Shown piece by piece: positions 18,773 through 28,271 of a DNA stretch of 64,000 nt. This DNA comes from Chitinophaga sp. GbtcB8 (GTDB lineage: Bacteria > Bacteroidota > Bacteroidia > Chitinophagales > Chitinophagaceae), in assembly GCF_019091455.1 (NCBI RefSeq), contig NZ_JAGXJN010000029.1:49171-113170 (forward strand). Reading direction: 5' to 3'. Numbering within the stretch: position 1 is the first letter of the stretch; every line of letters begins with the position of its first letter. Made by a program: the position numbers and the translations under genes. The notes below the pieces were generated by a model, which saw only the letters and a program-made list of their open reading frames with translations, searched no databases and was not told where the DNA came from.

Positions 18773-20014
18773 ATGATGAAAACGCTAAGCCTGCACCCCG
18801 GAAAAACGCAGCCTGCATACCTTTACACACTGGACACTATCCGAGCTGTCTCTGCCTTTATAGTAATATTTGCTCATTGGCAATTCTTTTATTATACGAA
18901 TGATGTATATACAAAGGACGGATATGATCCCGCAGCTTTACCCGGGTATCAAAGGTTATCGCTTATTTATGACCATCCAATGGTGGTGGTGGATCTTTTC
19001 TTCCTGTTATCAGGGTTTATATTCTTCTGGCTGTATGCGGAAAGGGTTAGCAGCGGTAAGATAGGATTTGGCAAGTTCATGTGGTACCGCATTACCCGTC
19101 TGTATCCTATTCAGTTTGTCAGCTTGCTGCTGGTAGCCCTGCTGCAATATCTCATGCTGCGTAATGCAGGGCATTACTTTATTATTCAGTATAATGATGT
19201 ATACCATTTCTTCCTGAACCTTTTGTTTATTCAGAACTGGGGCCTGGAAAAAGGTCCTTCTTTTAACGGCCCTTCCTGGTCCGCTTCAGTAGAGGTATTC
19301 CTCTATATCATCTTTTTTATCACCTGCCGTTTGCATTTACAGCGCAGGCTGGGTGTACTGGCATTGCTGCTGCCGGCCGGTTTGCTGGTATATTGTTTTT
19401 ATGATCTGCTGGGCAAAGGTATTTTTTCTTTCTTCGAAGGTGCGCTGGTGTATTATGCCTACAAGTGGATTGTGGAAGAAAACAGGATCCGGCAGCTGCT
19501 GCCGTGGATAGCCGCCATAACTATATTATTATTTGCAGGATTAGTGGTGACCGGTAATTTTTCTTCCCTTTCGCAAATAGTAATACGCCTGTTGCAACAG
19601 ATAGCCCCCGGCCGTGATGAAGTTTTCTATCTTTCTGCACCTGTTATAGCAGGCCGGGTTTTTTTCCGCAGCATCATAGCCCCCCTCATTATATTAACCC
19701 TGGTGTTGTGGGGCACCAACAGCAGTGGGTCCGGTAAAAGATGGTCATGGCTGGGCAATAGCAGCTACGCCATGTACTTACTGCACTTTCCCCTGCAAAT
19801 AACCTTTGTGCTCATCACGGACTACTATGGTATCAGCCGGACCGTCTACCACTCTCCATACACTATACTGTTATTTTTTACCATACTGTTGCCCTTAAGC
19901 GTTGCCGCACACTATGGTTTTGAATATCCTGTTCAGGAAAAACTGAGGAGCCGGCTTTTCAGAAAGGCAAAACAACCCATTAGCATAGCAGAACCAGCGA
20001 TCATAAGCCAATAA
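18773..20014 (+). CDS. Membrane acyltransferase (acyltransferase 3 family)
   Basis: A 413-residue integral membrane O-acyltransferase of the OafA-like family, which transfers acetyl or similar groups to sugars of surface polysaccharides. The first helix contains the family's LDTIRAVSAFIVIFAHW segment with the catalytic-type His, and about ten hydrophobic helices follow up to residue 395, with FNGPSWSASVEVFLYIIFF as the second signature. It opens the exopolysaccharide cluster, 33 bases before the Wza-like gene, so it most likely acetylates the product or a repeat-unit intermediate. Confidence 0.9.
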   Translation: MMKTLSLHPGKTQPAYLYTLDTIRAVSAFIVIFAHWQFFYYTNDVYTKDGYDPAALPGYQRLSLIYDHPMVVVDLFFLLSGFIFFWLYAERVSSGKIGFGKFMWYRITRLYPIQFVSLLLVALLQYLMLRNAGHYFIIQYNDVYHFFLNLLFIQNWGLEKGPSFNGPSWSASVEVFLYIIFFITCRLHLQRRLGVLALLLPAGLLVYCFYDLLGKGIFSFFEGALVYYAYKWIVEENRIRQLLPWIAAITILLFAGLVVTGNFSSLSQIVIRLLQQIAPGRDEVFYLSAPVIAGRVFFRSIIAPLIILTLVLWGTNSSGSGKRWSWLGNSSYAMYLLHFPLQITFVLITDYYGISRTVYHSPYTILLFFTILLPLSVAAHYGFEYPVQEKLRSRLFRKAKQPISIAEPAIISQ

Positions 20015-20047
20015 TACCAACTTTAACAGCATTTGATAGATTAATCT

Positions 20048-20812
20048 ATGAGATTACAACTGAACATGGCACTGGCTATATTATGTATTGTAATATTGTC
20101 CGCCTGTAGTACAAACAGGAAGCTTACCTATTTTAATGACATTGCAGCCGCCACGGGAACCGATGCTGCAAGCCGCCTGCCGCAATTACGCATACAACCC
20201 GGCGATGTTTTACAGATCACCATTACAACGTATGATAAAGAGGTATCCATGCTGCTGAACCCTAACCAGGTAAGCACGCCCGGTATTTCCGGCAATGGTA
20301 TGGAACAGGGGTACCTGGTAGATAGTGCTGGTAATATCAGCTTACCCATGGCCGGTAAGCTGAATGTGCAGGGTAAAACCACTGCCGAAATTAATGACCA
20401 GGTAGCACGGGAGCTGGAAAAAACAATTAAGAACGCCTATGTATCTACCCGGCTGGTTAATTTCCAGGTGTCGGTGCTGGGCGATGTGGCCCGTCCCGGT
20501 TCCTTCAGGATAGGCGCTGAACGGGCCTCTGTACTGGATGCGCTGAGCATGGCCGGCGATCTGAATGTTACCGCCAAAAGGGACGATATCATGATCATAC
20601 GGGAAGTGAATGGCATAAAAAATTATACCTCCATTAATCTGAATGATAGCAAAATGCTTTCCTCACCTTATTACTACCTGGTTAATAATGATGTGATCTA
20701 TGTAAAGCCCGGCCCCGGCAAGCTGTTTCCCACGTCTAAGCTCCTGCAGCTTTTGCCGGCTATTCTCTCCACTATTTCATTGATCACCACTATTGTTATT
20801 CTCAGTAAATGA
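20048..20812 (+). CDS. Wza-like polysaccharide export lipoprotein
   Basis: A 254-residue outer-membrane polysaccharide export (OPX) protein. The lipobox is ILSAC with Cys20. A Poly_export domain occupies about 45-140 (LRIQPGDVLQITITTYDKE) and an SLBB-type segment about 145-225 (VSVLGDVARPGSFRI). A hydrophobic C-terminal helix (about 232-252) is present, as in many Bacteroidota OPX proteins, rather than Wza's amphipathic barrel helix. Partner of the Wzc-like kinase that starts 9 bases downstream. Confidence 0.93.
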   Translation: MRLQLNMALAILCIVILSACSTNRKLTYFNDIAAATGTDAASRLPQLRIQPGDVLQITITTYDKEVSMLLNPNQVSTPGISGNGMEQGYLVDSAGNISLPMAGKLNVQGKTTAEINDQVARELEKTIKNAYVSTRLVNFQVSVLGDVARPGSFRIGAERASVLDALSMAGDLNVTAKRDDIMIIREVNGIKNYTSINLNDSKMLSSPYYYLVNNDVIYVKPGPGKLFPTSKLLQLLPAILSTISLITTIVILSK

Positions 20813-20821
20813 TGCCACCTT

Positions 20822-23182
20822 ATGAATGAAAAGAACACACATAACAAACCCGCCGTTATTGACCTGAACGATCTGTTCCGGAAAATAGTTTTTCACTGGC
20901 CGCTCTACCTGATGGTGCTGCTGCTGGCAGTTGGCGGCGCCTTCTTATATCTTAAATACAAAAAGCCGCTGTATATGTCGGCCGCTAAGCTGTACCTGAA
21001 AGATGAGAAGAAAACAGGCGGGGAAGAGGCGGATATCCTGAAGTCATTATCGCTCTTTAACAGTGGTAAGAATATTGAAAATGAAATGGAGGTGCTTAAA
21101 TCACCCATCCTGCTGGAAACAACCATCAGCAAGAACCATTTTAATATCCGGTATTATGCAAAAGGTACGGTACGGAATGAGGAGCTGTATCATAATACAC
21201 CCCTCATCATCCGGGTGCTGAGCGATAGTGCAAAGGTGGGCTACTATAAATTTGACGTAACACCTGAGAACGGGCAGCTGAAAATAAAGGCCAGCATGCC
21301 GGACCATGATTCCAGTGTACAGCTGAAGGTGTTTCCCGGGGAGCCCTTTAGGGTGATGAAAGACCGTTTTGCCATTAGCTACGGCCCCGCAGCAACTGCT
21401 GCAGACCTTACAGGCACCTACCGCATACGGGTAGATTCTGTGATAGAGCAGGCCTACGATATAGCGGAAGATATCAGCACCGCATTGGTGAACAGGGATG
21501 CTACCATTGTGCTGATCACTTATAAAGACCCGGTGCCGGAAAGAACAGCGGATTTCCTGAATGCGCTGCTGGATAACTATAACGATTATACGCTGGACGA
21601 TAAGAACCGGGTATCCTATAAAACCATTAACTTCCTTAATGGCCGCATAGATTCACTCAAAGAGGAGCTGGGACTGCTGGAAAAACAGGAAGAGCAGTTT
21701 AAGGTACAAAGAGGTATCACGGATATTGATGAAGGCGCCAAGCTGGCGCTGGAGCAGGTAAAGGAAGCAGATCTGAAGCTGAATGAGGCTAACCTGCAGC
21801 TCTCCGTATTTGACCAGGTAGAAAACTATGTAAGCAATCCCTCCGGCGATTATCCTTTTGCGCCGGTAGGCAATGTGGATCAAACGCTCACGGCCCTTAT
21901 CAACCGTTATGAAGAAACACTGAAAGAACATAAAAGATTATCCTTAACCCTGCAGCCCAGCAGCGAGATCCTGCAGAATGTGGATGCGCAGATCAGCGAC
22001 GCACGTAAAACCATCCGCGAATATATTGCCGGTTACCGCCGCACCGCAGGCGTAGTACAGCAGCAAACACAAAGCAAGGTAAACCAGCTGCAGGGCCGCA
22101 TTGCCAGCATACCCGCCTACGCCAGGGAATACATTAATATAAAACGGCAGCAAAGCGTAAAGGAAAACCTGTATCTGCACCTGCTGAAGAAAAAAGAGGA
22201 AGCAGCCGTGGCCAGTGCCAGCAATGTAACAGATAATAAGACCATTTCACCGGCCTATGTGCCTGATAAGCCGGTAGCGCCCCGCAAGCCCCTGGTGTTT
22301 ATAGGATTTATAGCCGGCGCGCTGGTGCTTGCCAGCGCATACATTTACATCAAGTATTTCCTGAACCCGCGCGTGCTCAGCAAAAAGGAAATAGAGCAGG
22401 TATTTAATATGCCGGTAGTAGCAGAAATTTTCCGGCATGAGGAAGGCGTCAGGAACCTTTCCTTAGGTAACCGCTCTATATTGCGGGAGCAGATCCTGAA
22501 CCTGCGCACCAATATCAAATTCCTCCTTACGGAACATACGGGTACCGCCACCATTTTACTCACCTCCAGCATCTCCGGTGAGGGCAAAACTTTTTTGTCG
22601 GCCCACCTGGCCAGCACCCTCACGGTAAACAATAAAAGCGTGGTGCTGGTAGAGCTGGACCTGCGTAAGCCCAAGCTGTCCAAGTTCCTGGGCATGGACC
22701 ATAACACCGGCATCACCAACTATATACTGGGTACTGAAACGGAGGATGAAATTATCCGCAGCGTGCCCGGCGTACCGCGCCTGTTCATTGTATCATCCGG
22801 CCCCATTCCGCCCAATCCCATTGAGCTCATGGAAGGGCAGCGCATGAGCAATTTGCTGACTTCCTTAAAGGAAAAGTTTGATTATGTAATTATTGATACC
22901 TCGCCTATCGGCATTGTATCAGATGCAAAAAGCATCCTGGCGCATATTGACTGCTCCCTGTTTGTGGTGCGGTATAACTATACCCTTAAATCCAAGCTGG
23001 TAGCAGTGGAGGAAGGATTGCCGGAAGAGTTTTTCCGGAAAACGGGCATTGTCTTTAACGGTATAGAGCAGGATACTTTTTACCCGTACTACTATTACTA
23101 CCAATACCGGTATGAGGAAACAAAACGGGAAAGAAATACCTGGGGTTCATTCATTAAAAAAACAGCCAAAAGAATTGCATAA
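20822..23182 (+). CDS. Wzc-like chain-length regulator and tyrosine autokinase
   Basis: A 786-residue inner-membrane polysaccharide co-polymerase fused to a BY-kinase. Layout: membrane helix about 27-47, Wzz/periplasmic region with coiled coil (about 270-460), second helix about 485-505 after a PxxP-rich stretch (PDKPVAPRKP), then the kinase with Walker A SSISGEGKTF (about 581-590), Walker A' ELDLRKP and Walker B VIIDTSP. The C-terminal tyrosine cluster is dense (YPYYYYYQYRY, about 754-764), the site of autophosphorylation that controls polymer length. It overlaps the next gene. Confidence 0.95.
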   Translation: MNEKNTHNKPAVIDLNDLFRKIVFHWPLYLMVLLLAVGGAFLYLKYKKPLYMSAAKLYLKDEKKTGGEEADILKSLSLFNSGKNIENEMEVLKSPILLETTISKNHFNIRYYAKGTVRNEELYHNTPLIIRVLSDSAKVGYYKFDVTPENGQLKIKASMPDHDSSVQLKVFPGEPFRVMKDRFAISYGPAATAADLTGTYRIRVDSVIEQAYDIAEDISTALVNRDATIVLITYKDPVPERTADFLNALLDNYNDYTLDDKNRVSYKTINFLNGRIDSLKEELGLLEKQEEQFKVQRGITDIDEGAKLALEQVKEADLKLNEANLQLSVFDQVENYVSNPSGDYPFAPVGNVDQTLTALINRYEETLKEHKRLSLTLQPSSEILQNVDAQISDARKTIREYIAGYRRTAGVVQQQTQSKVNQLQGRIASIPAYAREYINIKRQQSVKENLYLHLLKKKEEAAVASASNVTDNKTISPAYVPDKPVAPRKPLVFIGFIAGALVLASAYIYIKYFLNPRVLSKKEIEQVFNMPVVAEIFRHEEGVRNLSLGNRSILREQILNLRTNIKFLLTEHTGTATILLTSSISGEGKTFLSAHLASTLTVNNKSVVLVELDLRKPKLSKFLGMDHNTGITNYILGTETEDEIIRSVPGVPRLFIVSSGPIPPNPIELMEGQRMSNLLTSLKEKFDYVIIDTSPIGIVSDAKSILAHIDCSLFVVRYNYTLKSKLVAVEEGLPEEFFRKTGIVFNGIEQDTFYPYYYYYQYRYEETKRERNTWGSFIKKTAKRIA

Positions 23183-24521
23183 GGTATTTGAAAATAGCGC
23201 CTGGTTAATGATCGATAAGGTCAGCAAGCTGTTTCCCGGTATTCTGATAATGGCGGTTATAGCCCGTCATTTGGGGCCGGAGCAGTTTGGCATATGGAAC
23301 TATGCTATTGCCCTTACCACTATTGTAGGCAGCATGGCTTTGCTGGGTATGGATAAAATTGCAGTAAAGGAGCTGGTGGAGCATGAGCAGGAGCAGCCGG
23401 CAACGGTGGCTACGGCTATTAGCATGCGTGTGGCAGCCGCATTGGTTTGTATGGCCATTAGCACCGGTATTGTGATCCTTACCCGCCCGCAGCAGCAGCT
23501 GTACCTGTATTGCACCCTGTTTGCAGCAGCTACCATAGTATTACAGTCTGCTGATGTGCTGGATTATTTCTACCAGGTGAAGAACGATGTAAAGAAGGTG
23601 ATCATTCCCAAAGTGAGCGTGTTCCTGTTTTTTTGCGTGGTAAAGATGCTGGTTGTTTTTTTCAGCGGTACGCTTATCACCTTATTATGGGTTACGCTGC
23701 TGGAATCACTGGTAACCTTCCTGGTAGTGATCATTGTATACAGCTATAACCAGGTACCTCTATCTGTGCTGAATGTACAGCCTTACCGGGCAGGCCGCTT
23801 ACTTACGCAAAGCTGGCCCCTGGTATTTTCCAGCCTGCTGGTAATGCTGTTCGTAAAGGTAGATCTGTTGCTGCTGGATATGCTGGGCAGCGCTGCCCAG
23901 CTGGGAGCCTATGTGGTAGCAGCGCGCATTTCCGAATTATGGTATGCCATTCCCACTGTATTTGCTACCGCCATGCTGCCCACGCTCATGCGGCAAAAAC
24001 AGCTCAGCAGGGAAGCTTACCTGGAGGTGCTGCAGAAATGGCTGCGTTTATCTTTCTGGTCATCCCTGGTCATTGCCGTATTGGTCACCTTATCCGCACA
24101 TATCATTATTCCGCTGTTGTATGGCGCTAAATACCTGTCTGCATCCCCCATCCTCATGATCCATACCTGGGCCGGCATACCGGTGTTCCTTAGTGTAGCT
24201 TTTGTGCAGTACCTGATCATTGAAGGGAAGTATAAAATATACCTGTACAGCAATATCAGCGGCCTGGTGGTAAATGTGGGGCTTAACCTGCTGCTCATTC
24301 CATCCTTTGGCGGTATAGGAGCGGCAGTAGCTACCGTAGCCGCCTATACGTCGGTATACGCTACCATGGTGGTGCTGGACAAAAGCGGGCAGGGATGGCT
24401 GCTTTTAGGAAAAGTGATGGCGCCGTCACTGGTCCGTAATGATCTGCGGCAGGCATATAACAGGCTGAAAATTTTTACAGGCAGGCGCTTGTATCCCGAA
24501 AATATAGCAACGAATGACTAA
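23112..24521 (+). CDS. Wzx-like polysaccharide flippase
   Basis: A 469-residue MATE/MOP-superfamily lipid-linked oligosaccharide flippase with 12 to 14 hydrophobic helices from about residue 30 to 435. The opening KVFENSAWLMIDKVSKLFPGILIMAVIARHLGPEQFGIWNYA is typical. The first ATG overlaps the kinase gene by 71 bases; a TTG at 23175 would reduce this to 8 bases and start just before the conserved helix, and an ATG at 23208 is also possible, so the N-terminus is uncertain. Moves the lipid-linked repeat unit across the inner membrane. Confidence 0.9.
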   Translation: MRKQNGKEIPGVHSLKKQPKELHKVFENSAWLMIDKVSKLFPGILIMAVIARHLGPEQFGIWNYAIALTTIVGSMALLGMDKIAVKELVEHEQEQPATVATAISMRVAAALVCMAISTGIVILTRPQQQLYLYCTLFAAATIVLQSADVLDYFYQVKNDVKKVIIPKVSVFLFFCVVKMLVVFFSGTLITLLWVTLLESLVTFLVVIIVYSYNQVPLSVLNVQPYRAGRLLTQSWPLVFSSLLVMLFVKVDLLLLDMLGSAAQLGAYVVAARISELWYAIPTVFATAMLPTLMRQKQLSREAYLEVLQKWLRLSFWSSLVIAVLVTLSAHIIIPLLYGAKYLSASPILMIHTWAGIPVFLSVAFVQYLIIEGKYKIYLYSNISGLVVNVGLNLLLIPSFGGIGAAVATVAAYTSVYATMVVLDKSGQGWLLLGKVMAPSLVRNDLRQAYNRLKIFTGRRLYPENIATND

Positions 24522-25206
24522 CCTCAAAAATATACTGAGCAATACAGCCGGACGGTTATTTCCGCAGCTGCGTTATGGTGTAAGGGCCTTTAGCTCCGAA
24601 GGGGAGGACCTTATCCTGAAAAGGATCTTTCACCAGCAGGCAGAAGGTGTGTATGTGGATGTAGGCGCGCATCATCCCTTTCGTTTTTCCAACACCTACC
24701 TGTTCTACAAAATGAAGTGGCGGGGCATTAATATTGATCCCATGCCAGGTTCCAGGGCCTTGTTTGATAAATACCGCCCGCTGGATACTAACCTGGAAAT
24801 GGGCGTATCTGCACAACGGCAGTCGCTCACGTATTCCATTTTTAATGAACCGGCCCTGAGCACTTTTTCCTGTGAAAAGGTGAGGGAATACACGCAGGAC
24901 CCGCAGTACCACGTAATAGGACAGCAGCAGATAGAAACCTGGCCCCTGGCCGATATCCTGGACCGTTACCTGAACGGCAGCCCCACCATCGACTTCCTGA
25001 CCATTGATGCGGAAGGGCTGGATATGGAAGTGCTGCAATCCAATAACTGGAAAAAATACCGCCCGCGTTACGTGCTGGTAGAGTCGCAGCCTTTTGAGCT
25101 TTCACGTATTGATGATAGTGAATTGTGCCGGTTTATGGAGCAGGTAGGCTACCGCATTTTTGCCAAAACCTATTACACTTACTTCTTTAAAAATATGCAA
25201 CCGTAA
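24514..25206 (+). CDS. FkbM family methyltransferase
   Basis: A 230-residue SAM-dependent methyltransferase. FkbM hallmarks are FSSEGEDLILKRIF near residue 26, the SAM-binding VYVDVGAHHPFRFSNT near 46-61 and FLTIDAEGLDMEVLQ near 160-174. FkbM enzymes methylate sugar or polyketide hydroxyls. It overlaps the flippase by 8 bases and shares a TAATG junction with the next gene, so translation is coupled. Likely decorates the exopolysaccharide. Confidence 0.9.
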   Translation: MTNLKNILSNTAGRLFPQLRYGVRAFSSEGEDLILKRIFHQQAEGVYVDVGAHHPFRFSNTYLFYKMKWRGINIDPMPGSRALFDKYRPLDTNLEMGVSAQRQSLTYSIFNEPALSTFSCEKVREYTQDPQYHVIGQQQIETWPLADILDRYLNGSPTIDFLTIDAEGLDMEVLQSNNWKKYRPRYVLVESQPFELSRIDDSELCRFMEQVGYRIFAKTYYTYFFKNMQP

Positions 25207-25856
25207 TGATGAATGGCAACCGGTTATATGTACAATATGGCAGTGGCCCTTATACTGCACCAGCCGGCTGGAAGAATTTTGACGCTTCCCCAACGCTGCG
25301 GCTGCAGCAGCTGCCGGTAATTGGTAAGCTGCTTAAAAAAAGGATGCACGTAGCCTTTCACCCTGATGCGCTGCTGGGCGATATCCTGAAAGGGCTGCCC
25401 GGCATTCCGGAAAACTCCTGCGATGGTGTTTACTGCTGTCATGTGCTGGAGCACCTGTCCTACGCAGACTGCATTACCGCTGTACGCAACACCTACCATA
25501 TCCTTAAGCCCGGCGGCATTTTCCGCTGTGTGCTGCCGGACCTGGAATGCGCTGCCCGCCGGTATATAGATAACCTGCAGGGGAATGACCGCGAAGCCAA
25601 TGTGAAGTTTATGGAAGAAACATTGCTGGGCAGGCAGCAACGCGTGCGCGGTATGCGCCAGTTAATACAAACAGCCTTTGGTAATAAAGAGCATCAGTAC
25701 ATGTGGGACCATGTATCCCTCACACACCAGCTGCAGCAGGCCGGCTTCCGGCAGGTGCGCAGGTGCGCGTTTAATGATGCGGCAGATGAAATGTTTAAGC
25801 GGGTAGAAGAAGAAATAAGATTTCAAAACGCTGTTGCATTGGAGGCAACCAAATAA
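25206..25856 (+). CDS. Class I SAM-dependent methyltransferase
   Basis: A 216-residue protein of the methyltransferase type 11 group. It has YVQYGSGPYTAPAGWKNFDA at the start in place of a classical glycine-rich motif I, and the later CDGVYCCHVLEHLSY and YHILKPGGIFRCVLPDLE motifs that define the family. Its start codon shares one base with the stop of the FkbM gene (TAATG). Probably acts on a sugar or its carrier in the same cluster; substrate unknown. Confidence 0.85.
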   Translation: MMNGNRLYVQYGSGPYTAPAGWKNFDASPTLRLQQLPVIGKLLKKRMHVAFHPDALLGDILKGLPGIPENSCDGVYCCHVLEHLSYADCITAVRNTYHILKPGGIFRCVLPDLECAARRYIDNLQGNDREANVKFMEETLLGRQQRVRGMRQLIQTAFGNKEHQYMWDHVSLTHQLQQAGFRQVRRCAFNDAADEMFKRVEEEIRFQNAVALEATK

Positions 25857-26761
25857 TGTTAAGCACCCCCATTCTGTTACTGGTATTTAACCGCCCCCTG
25901 CAAACTATGCAGGTGTTTGAGCAGATCCGGCTGCAACGGCCGCAGTGTTTGTTCATAGCGGCAGATGGGCCCCGTGCAGGTAAACCGGGAGAGGAAGCGC
26001 TGTGCACGGAAACGCGTGACAGGCTGCTGGCAGGTATAGACTGGCCCTGCGAGCTGCAAACCCTGTTCCGCCCCGCTAACCTGGGTTGCGCAAAAAATGT
26101 TAGCAGCGCCATTGACTGGTTCTTTGGCCAGGTGGAGGAAGGGATTATACTGGAAGATGACTGCCTGCCGGATCCTACCTTTTTTACATTCTGCACCGTT
26201 ATGCTGCAACGGTACCGTAACAACAGCAATATCATGCATATCAATGGCGGCAATTTCCAGGCAGGCATACAGCGGGGTAATGCCAGCTATTATTTTTCCC
26301 GTTACTCCCACATTTGGGGATGGGCCACCTGGCGAAGGGCCTGGCAGTACTATGATTTTACATTACAGGCTTACCGGCATGCCCCTTTAAATGGGCTTAA
26401 CCGCTGGCTGTTGGCTGAGCTGGAAGCCATGCGCAGTAAAAAATTAGATACCTGGGATATACAGTGGTTTATGACCGTATGGTTTAACCGCGGCCTGGCC
26501 ATTACGCCCAATGTCTGCCTGGTCAGGAATACCGGGTTTGGGAAAGATGCTACGCATACCAGGCGCGCCCCGGGCTGGTTCCGCAAAATAGTGTATGGCG
26601 CTGTTACAGATATCATACATCCGCAGGCGCAGGTAATAGATGCGGAGGCCGATCATTACACGGCCAGCACCGTATTCCATATCAACCGGCTTACCATGCG
26701 TATTAAAAAAATAGTGAAGGGCAATACATTGTTGTATGGGTTATACAAACGCATTTCATAA
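25856..26761 (+). CDS. GT-A glycosyltransferase
   Basis: A 301-residue nucleotide-diphospho-sugar transferase, near the group often annotated as hemolysin-type sugar transferase. It has PILLLVFNRPLQTMQVFEQI at the start, ADGPR for nucleotide contact, and EDDCLPDPTFFTF (about 101-113) as the metal-binding acidic motif. The segment SHIWGWATWRRAWQYYD (about 147-163) is typical of this group. TAATG coupling to the preceding methyltransferase gene supports a common pathway. Sugar specificity unknown. Confidence 0.88.
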   Translation: MLSTPILLLVFNRPLQTMQVFEQIRLQRPQCLFIAADGPRAGKPGEEALCTETRDRLLAGIDWPCELQTLFRPANLGCAKNVSSAIDWFFGQVEEGIILEDDCLPDPTFFTFCTVMLQRYRNNSNIMHINGGNFQAGIQRGNASYYFSRYSHIWGWATWRRAWQYYDFTLQAYRHAPLNGLNRWLLAELEAMRSKKLDTWDIQWFMTVWFNRGLAITPNVCLVRNTGFGKDATHTRRAPGWFRKIVYGAVTDIIHPQAQVIDAEADHYTASTVFHINRLTMRIKKIVKGNTLLYGLYKRIS

Positions 26762-26784
26762 TCCGCTAAAAGCAAGCAACATAT

Positions 26785-28230
26785 ATGCAGGGCATTTATA
26801 GCAGGTTACAAAGCAGTAGTTTCTTCGTGGAGTGTTTCCGGGAAAGCATGCCTTTGCTCATTGCAGCGGTGTTGTTGTATTTGTATTACAAACGGCGGAT
26901 CTCTATTATAGATACCCTGTTGTACGCCTTTGCTTCAGAAGCGTACACCATACTGGCCATAGGACCCACATTCACCGCTACCTTTTTTGTTAGCACCTTT
27001 ATTTTTATTGACCAGGCGCACCGGCTGTTTACCGGCGGGCAGCACATCCGCAGGGAATATTTGCTGCTGTTATTACTGCCGTTACTATCGCATATAACGG
27101 TATTCCTGATCACACAGCTGTACAAAGATCCTTTTAATTATCCCGGTGGCAGGTATTATGCTTTTTATACCAAGCCGCTTTATTTCTACATTAAAACCTA
27201 CCTGCCGCTGTTTGCGATCGGCAGCAGAATAGTACAGGAAAGAACCCCTTTATCCTGGGATGCGTTCTGTGAAACCGTGAAACGCATTACAAAGATCTCC
27301 CTGTGCATAGCCGGTCTCCAGATCTTTATACAGCTCACTTTCCAGAATGTAGCGTTAAGTGAAATACTGGGGCTGCAAAGCCGCTACCTGGCAGAGCAGA
27401 TCAGCGGCCCCCTGGGATTGCGGGTACAGGCCTGGTTTGGTGAGCCCAAAGTATTCAGCGCATTTTTATCCCTGGCCATCCCCATTTTGTTAAAGGACAA
27501 AGACTATAAGATTGCGGGCGCCGCCTTTGTGGTAGGCATTCTTACGGCTTCCCAAACCTTTTATATTAACCTGCTGGTAGCAGGGGTAGTATTTGTAATA
27601 TTCGGCCGGCTCAATGGGGTACGGCTCAAAATACTGTGCACACTGGGCCTTATCATAGGCATTTTTATGACGGTGGCCGCTTCAAAAGATTACCTGCTCA
27701 AAACTTATATGGCCAATCGTAACGATCCCGTGTATAAAGCGCTTTTTGAAAGATCGGCCTACCGTTACGATAATGAAATATGGCAGAAGAACAATATTGT
27801 ACTGGGCATGCCGCTGCAGCGGGATATGGAATTACCGGTAGTGGATTTCCTGCGCGATGAGCCCTACCTGCTGTTATCAGGTTATGGGGCCGGCAACAGC
27901 ACCTTTATCCCGCCTTCTTACTTTTTCGGGCAGCCGCTCTATGAATTCCGGGTAGCAGGCGTAGGCGGGCATAATCTGAATATGCGCTGGTTTTTTATAC
28001 TGGCCGAATTTGGCGGGGTAGCGCTCGTCTTTTTCTTCCTGGTGCTTACCCGCGTTGGCAGTGGTGTATTGCTTTTCCAGCGCAGCTATTTTGCCTTTGT
28101 AGCCGTCTGTTTTTTCTTTAGCCAGATAGATCTGATTATGATCATAGTAGCCATGTTAGGTGCTTATGGTACAGCGCCTGCACAGGAGCCGCTATACGAA
28201 AAAGATATACGCTTAGCCTGGGGGCGTTAA
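26785..28230 (+). CDS. Wzy-like O-antigen/exopolysaccharide polymerase
   Basis: A 481-residue polytopic membrane protein with about 11 to 12 hydrophobic helices and a large periplasmic loop (about 310-390) containing LSGYGAGNSTFIPPSYF. Sequence identity in this class is low; the call rests on the topology, the GYGxGN-like loop motif and the position between glycosyltransferases and flippase in a Wzx/Wzy cluster. It would link repeat units in the periplasm. Confidence 0.8.
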   Translation: MQGIYSRLQSSSFFVECFRESMPLLIAAVLLYLYYKRRISIIDTLLYAFASEAYTILAIGPTFTATFFVSTFIFIDQAHRLFTGGQHIRREYLLLLLLPLLSHITVFLITQLYKDPFNYPGGRYYAFYTKPLYFYIKTYLPLFAIGSRIVQERTPLSWDAFCETVKRITKISLCIAGLQIFIQLTFQNVALSEILGLQSRYLAEQISGPLGLRVQAWFGEPKVFSAFLSLAIPILLKDKDYKIAGAAFVVGILTASQTFYINLLVAGVVFVIFGRLNGVRLKILCTLGLIIGIFMTVAASKDYLLKTYMANRNDPVYKALFERSAYRYDNEIWQKNNIVLGMPLQRDMELPVVDFLRDEPYLLLSGYGAGNSTFIPPSYFFGQPLYEFRVAGVGGHNLNMRWFFILAEFGGVALVFFFLVLTRVGSGVLLFQRSYFAFVAVCFFFSQIDLIMIIVAMLGAYGTAPAQEPLYEKDIRLAWGR

Positions 28231-28271
28231 GCACAGGCCTTTTTATCATATCCTATTAACCGATTCCCGTT

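Noticed and set aside
18570..18903. Short frames between the VOC terminator and the acyltransferase gene
   Set aside because: AT-rich, Phe/Tyr-heavy chance frames; one overlaps the true acyltransferase start out of frame.
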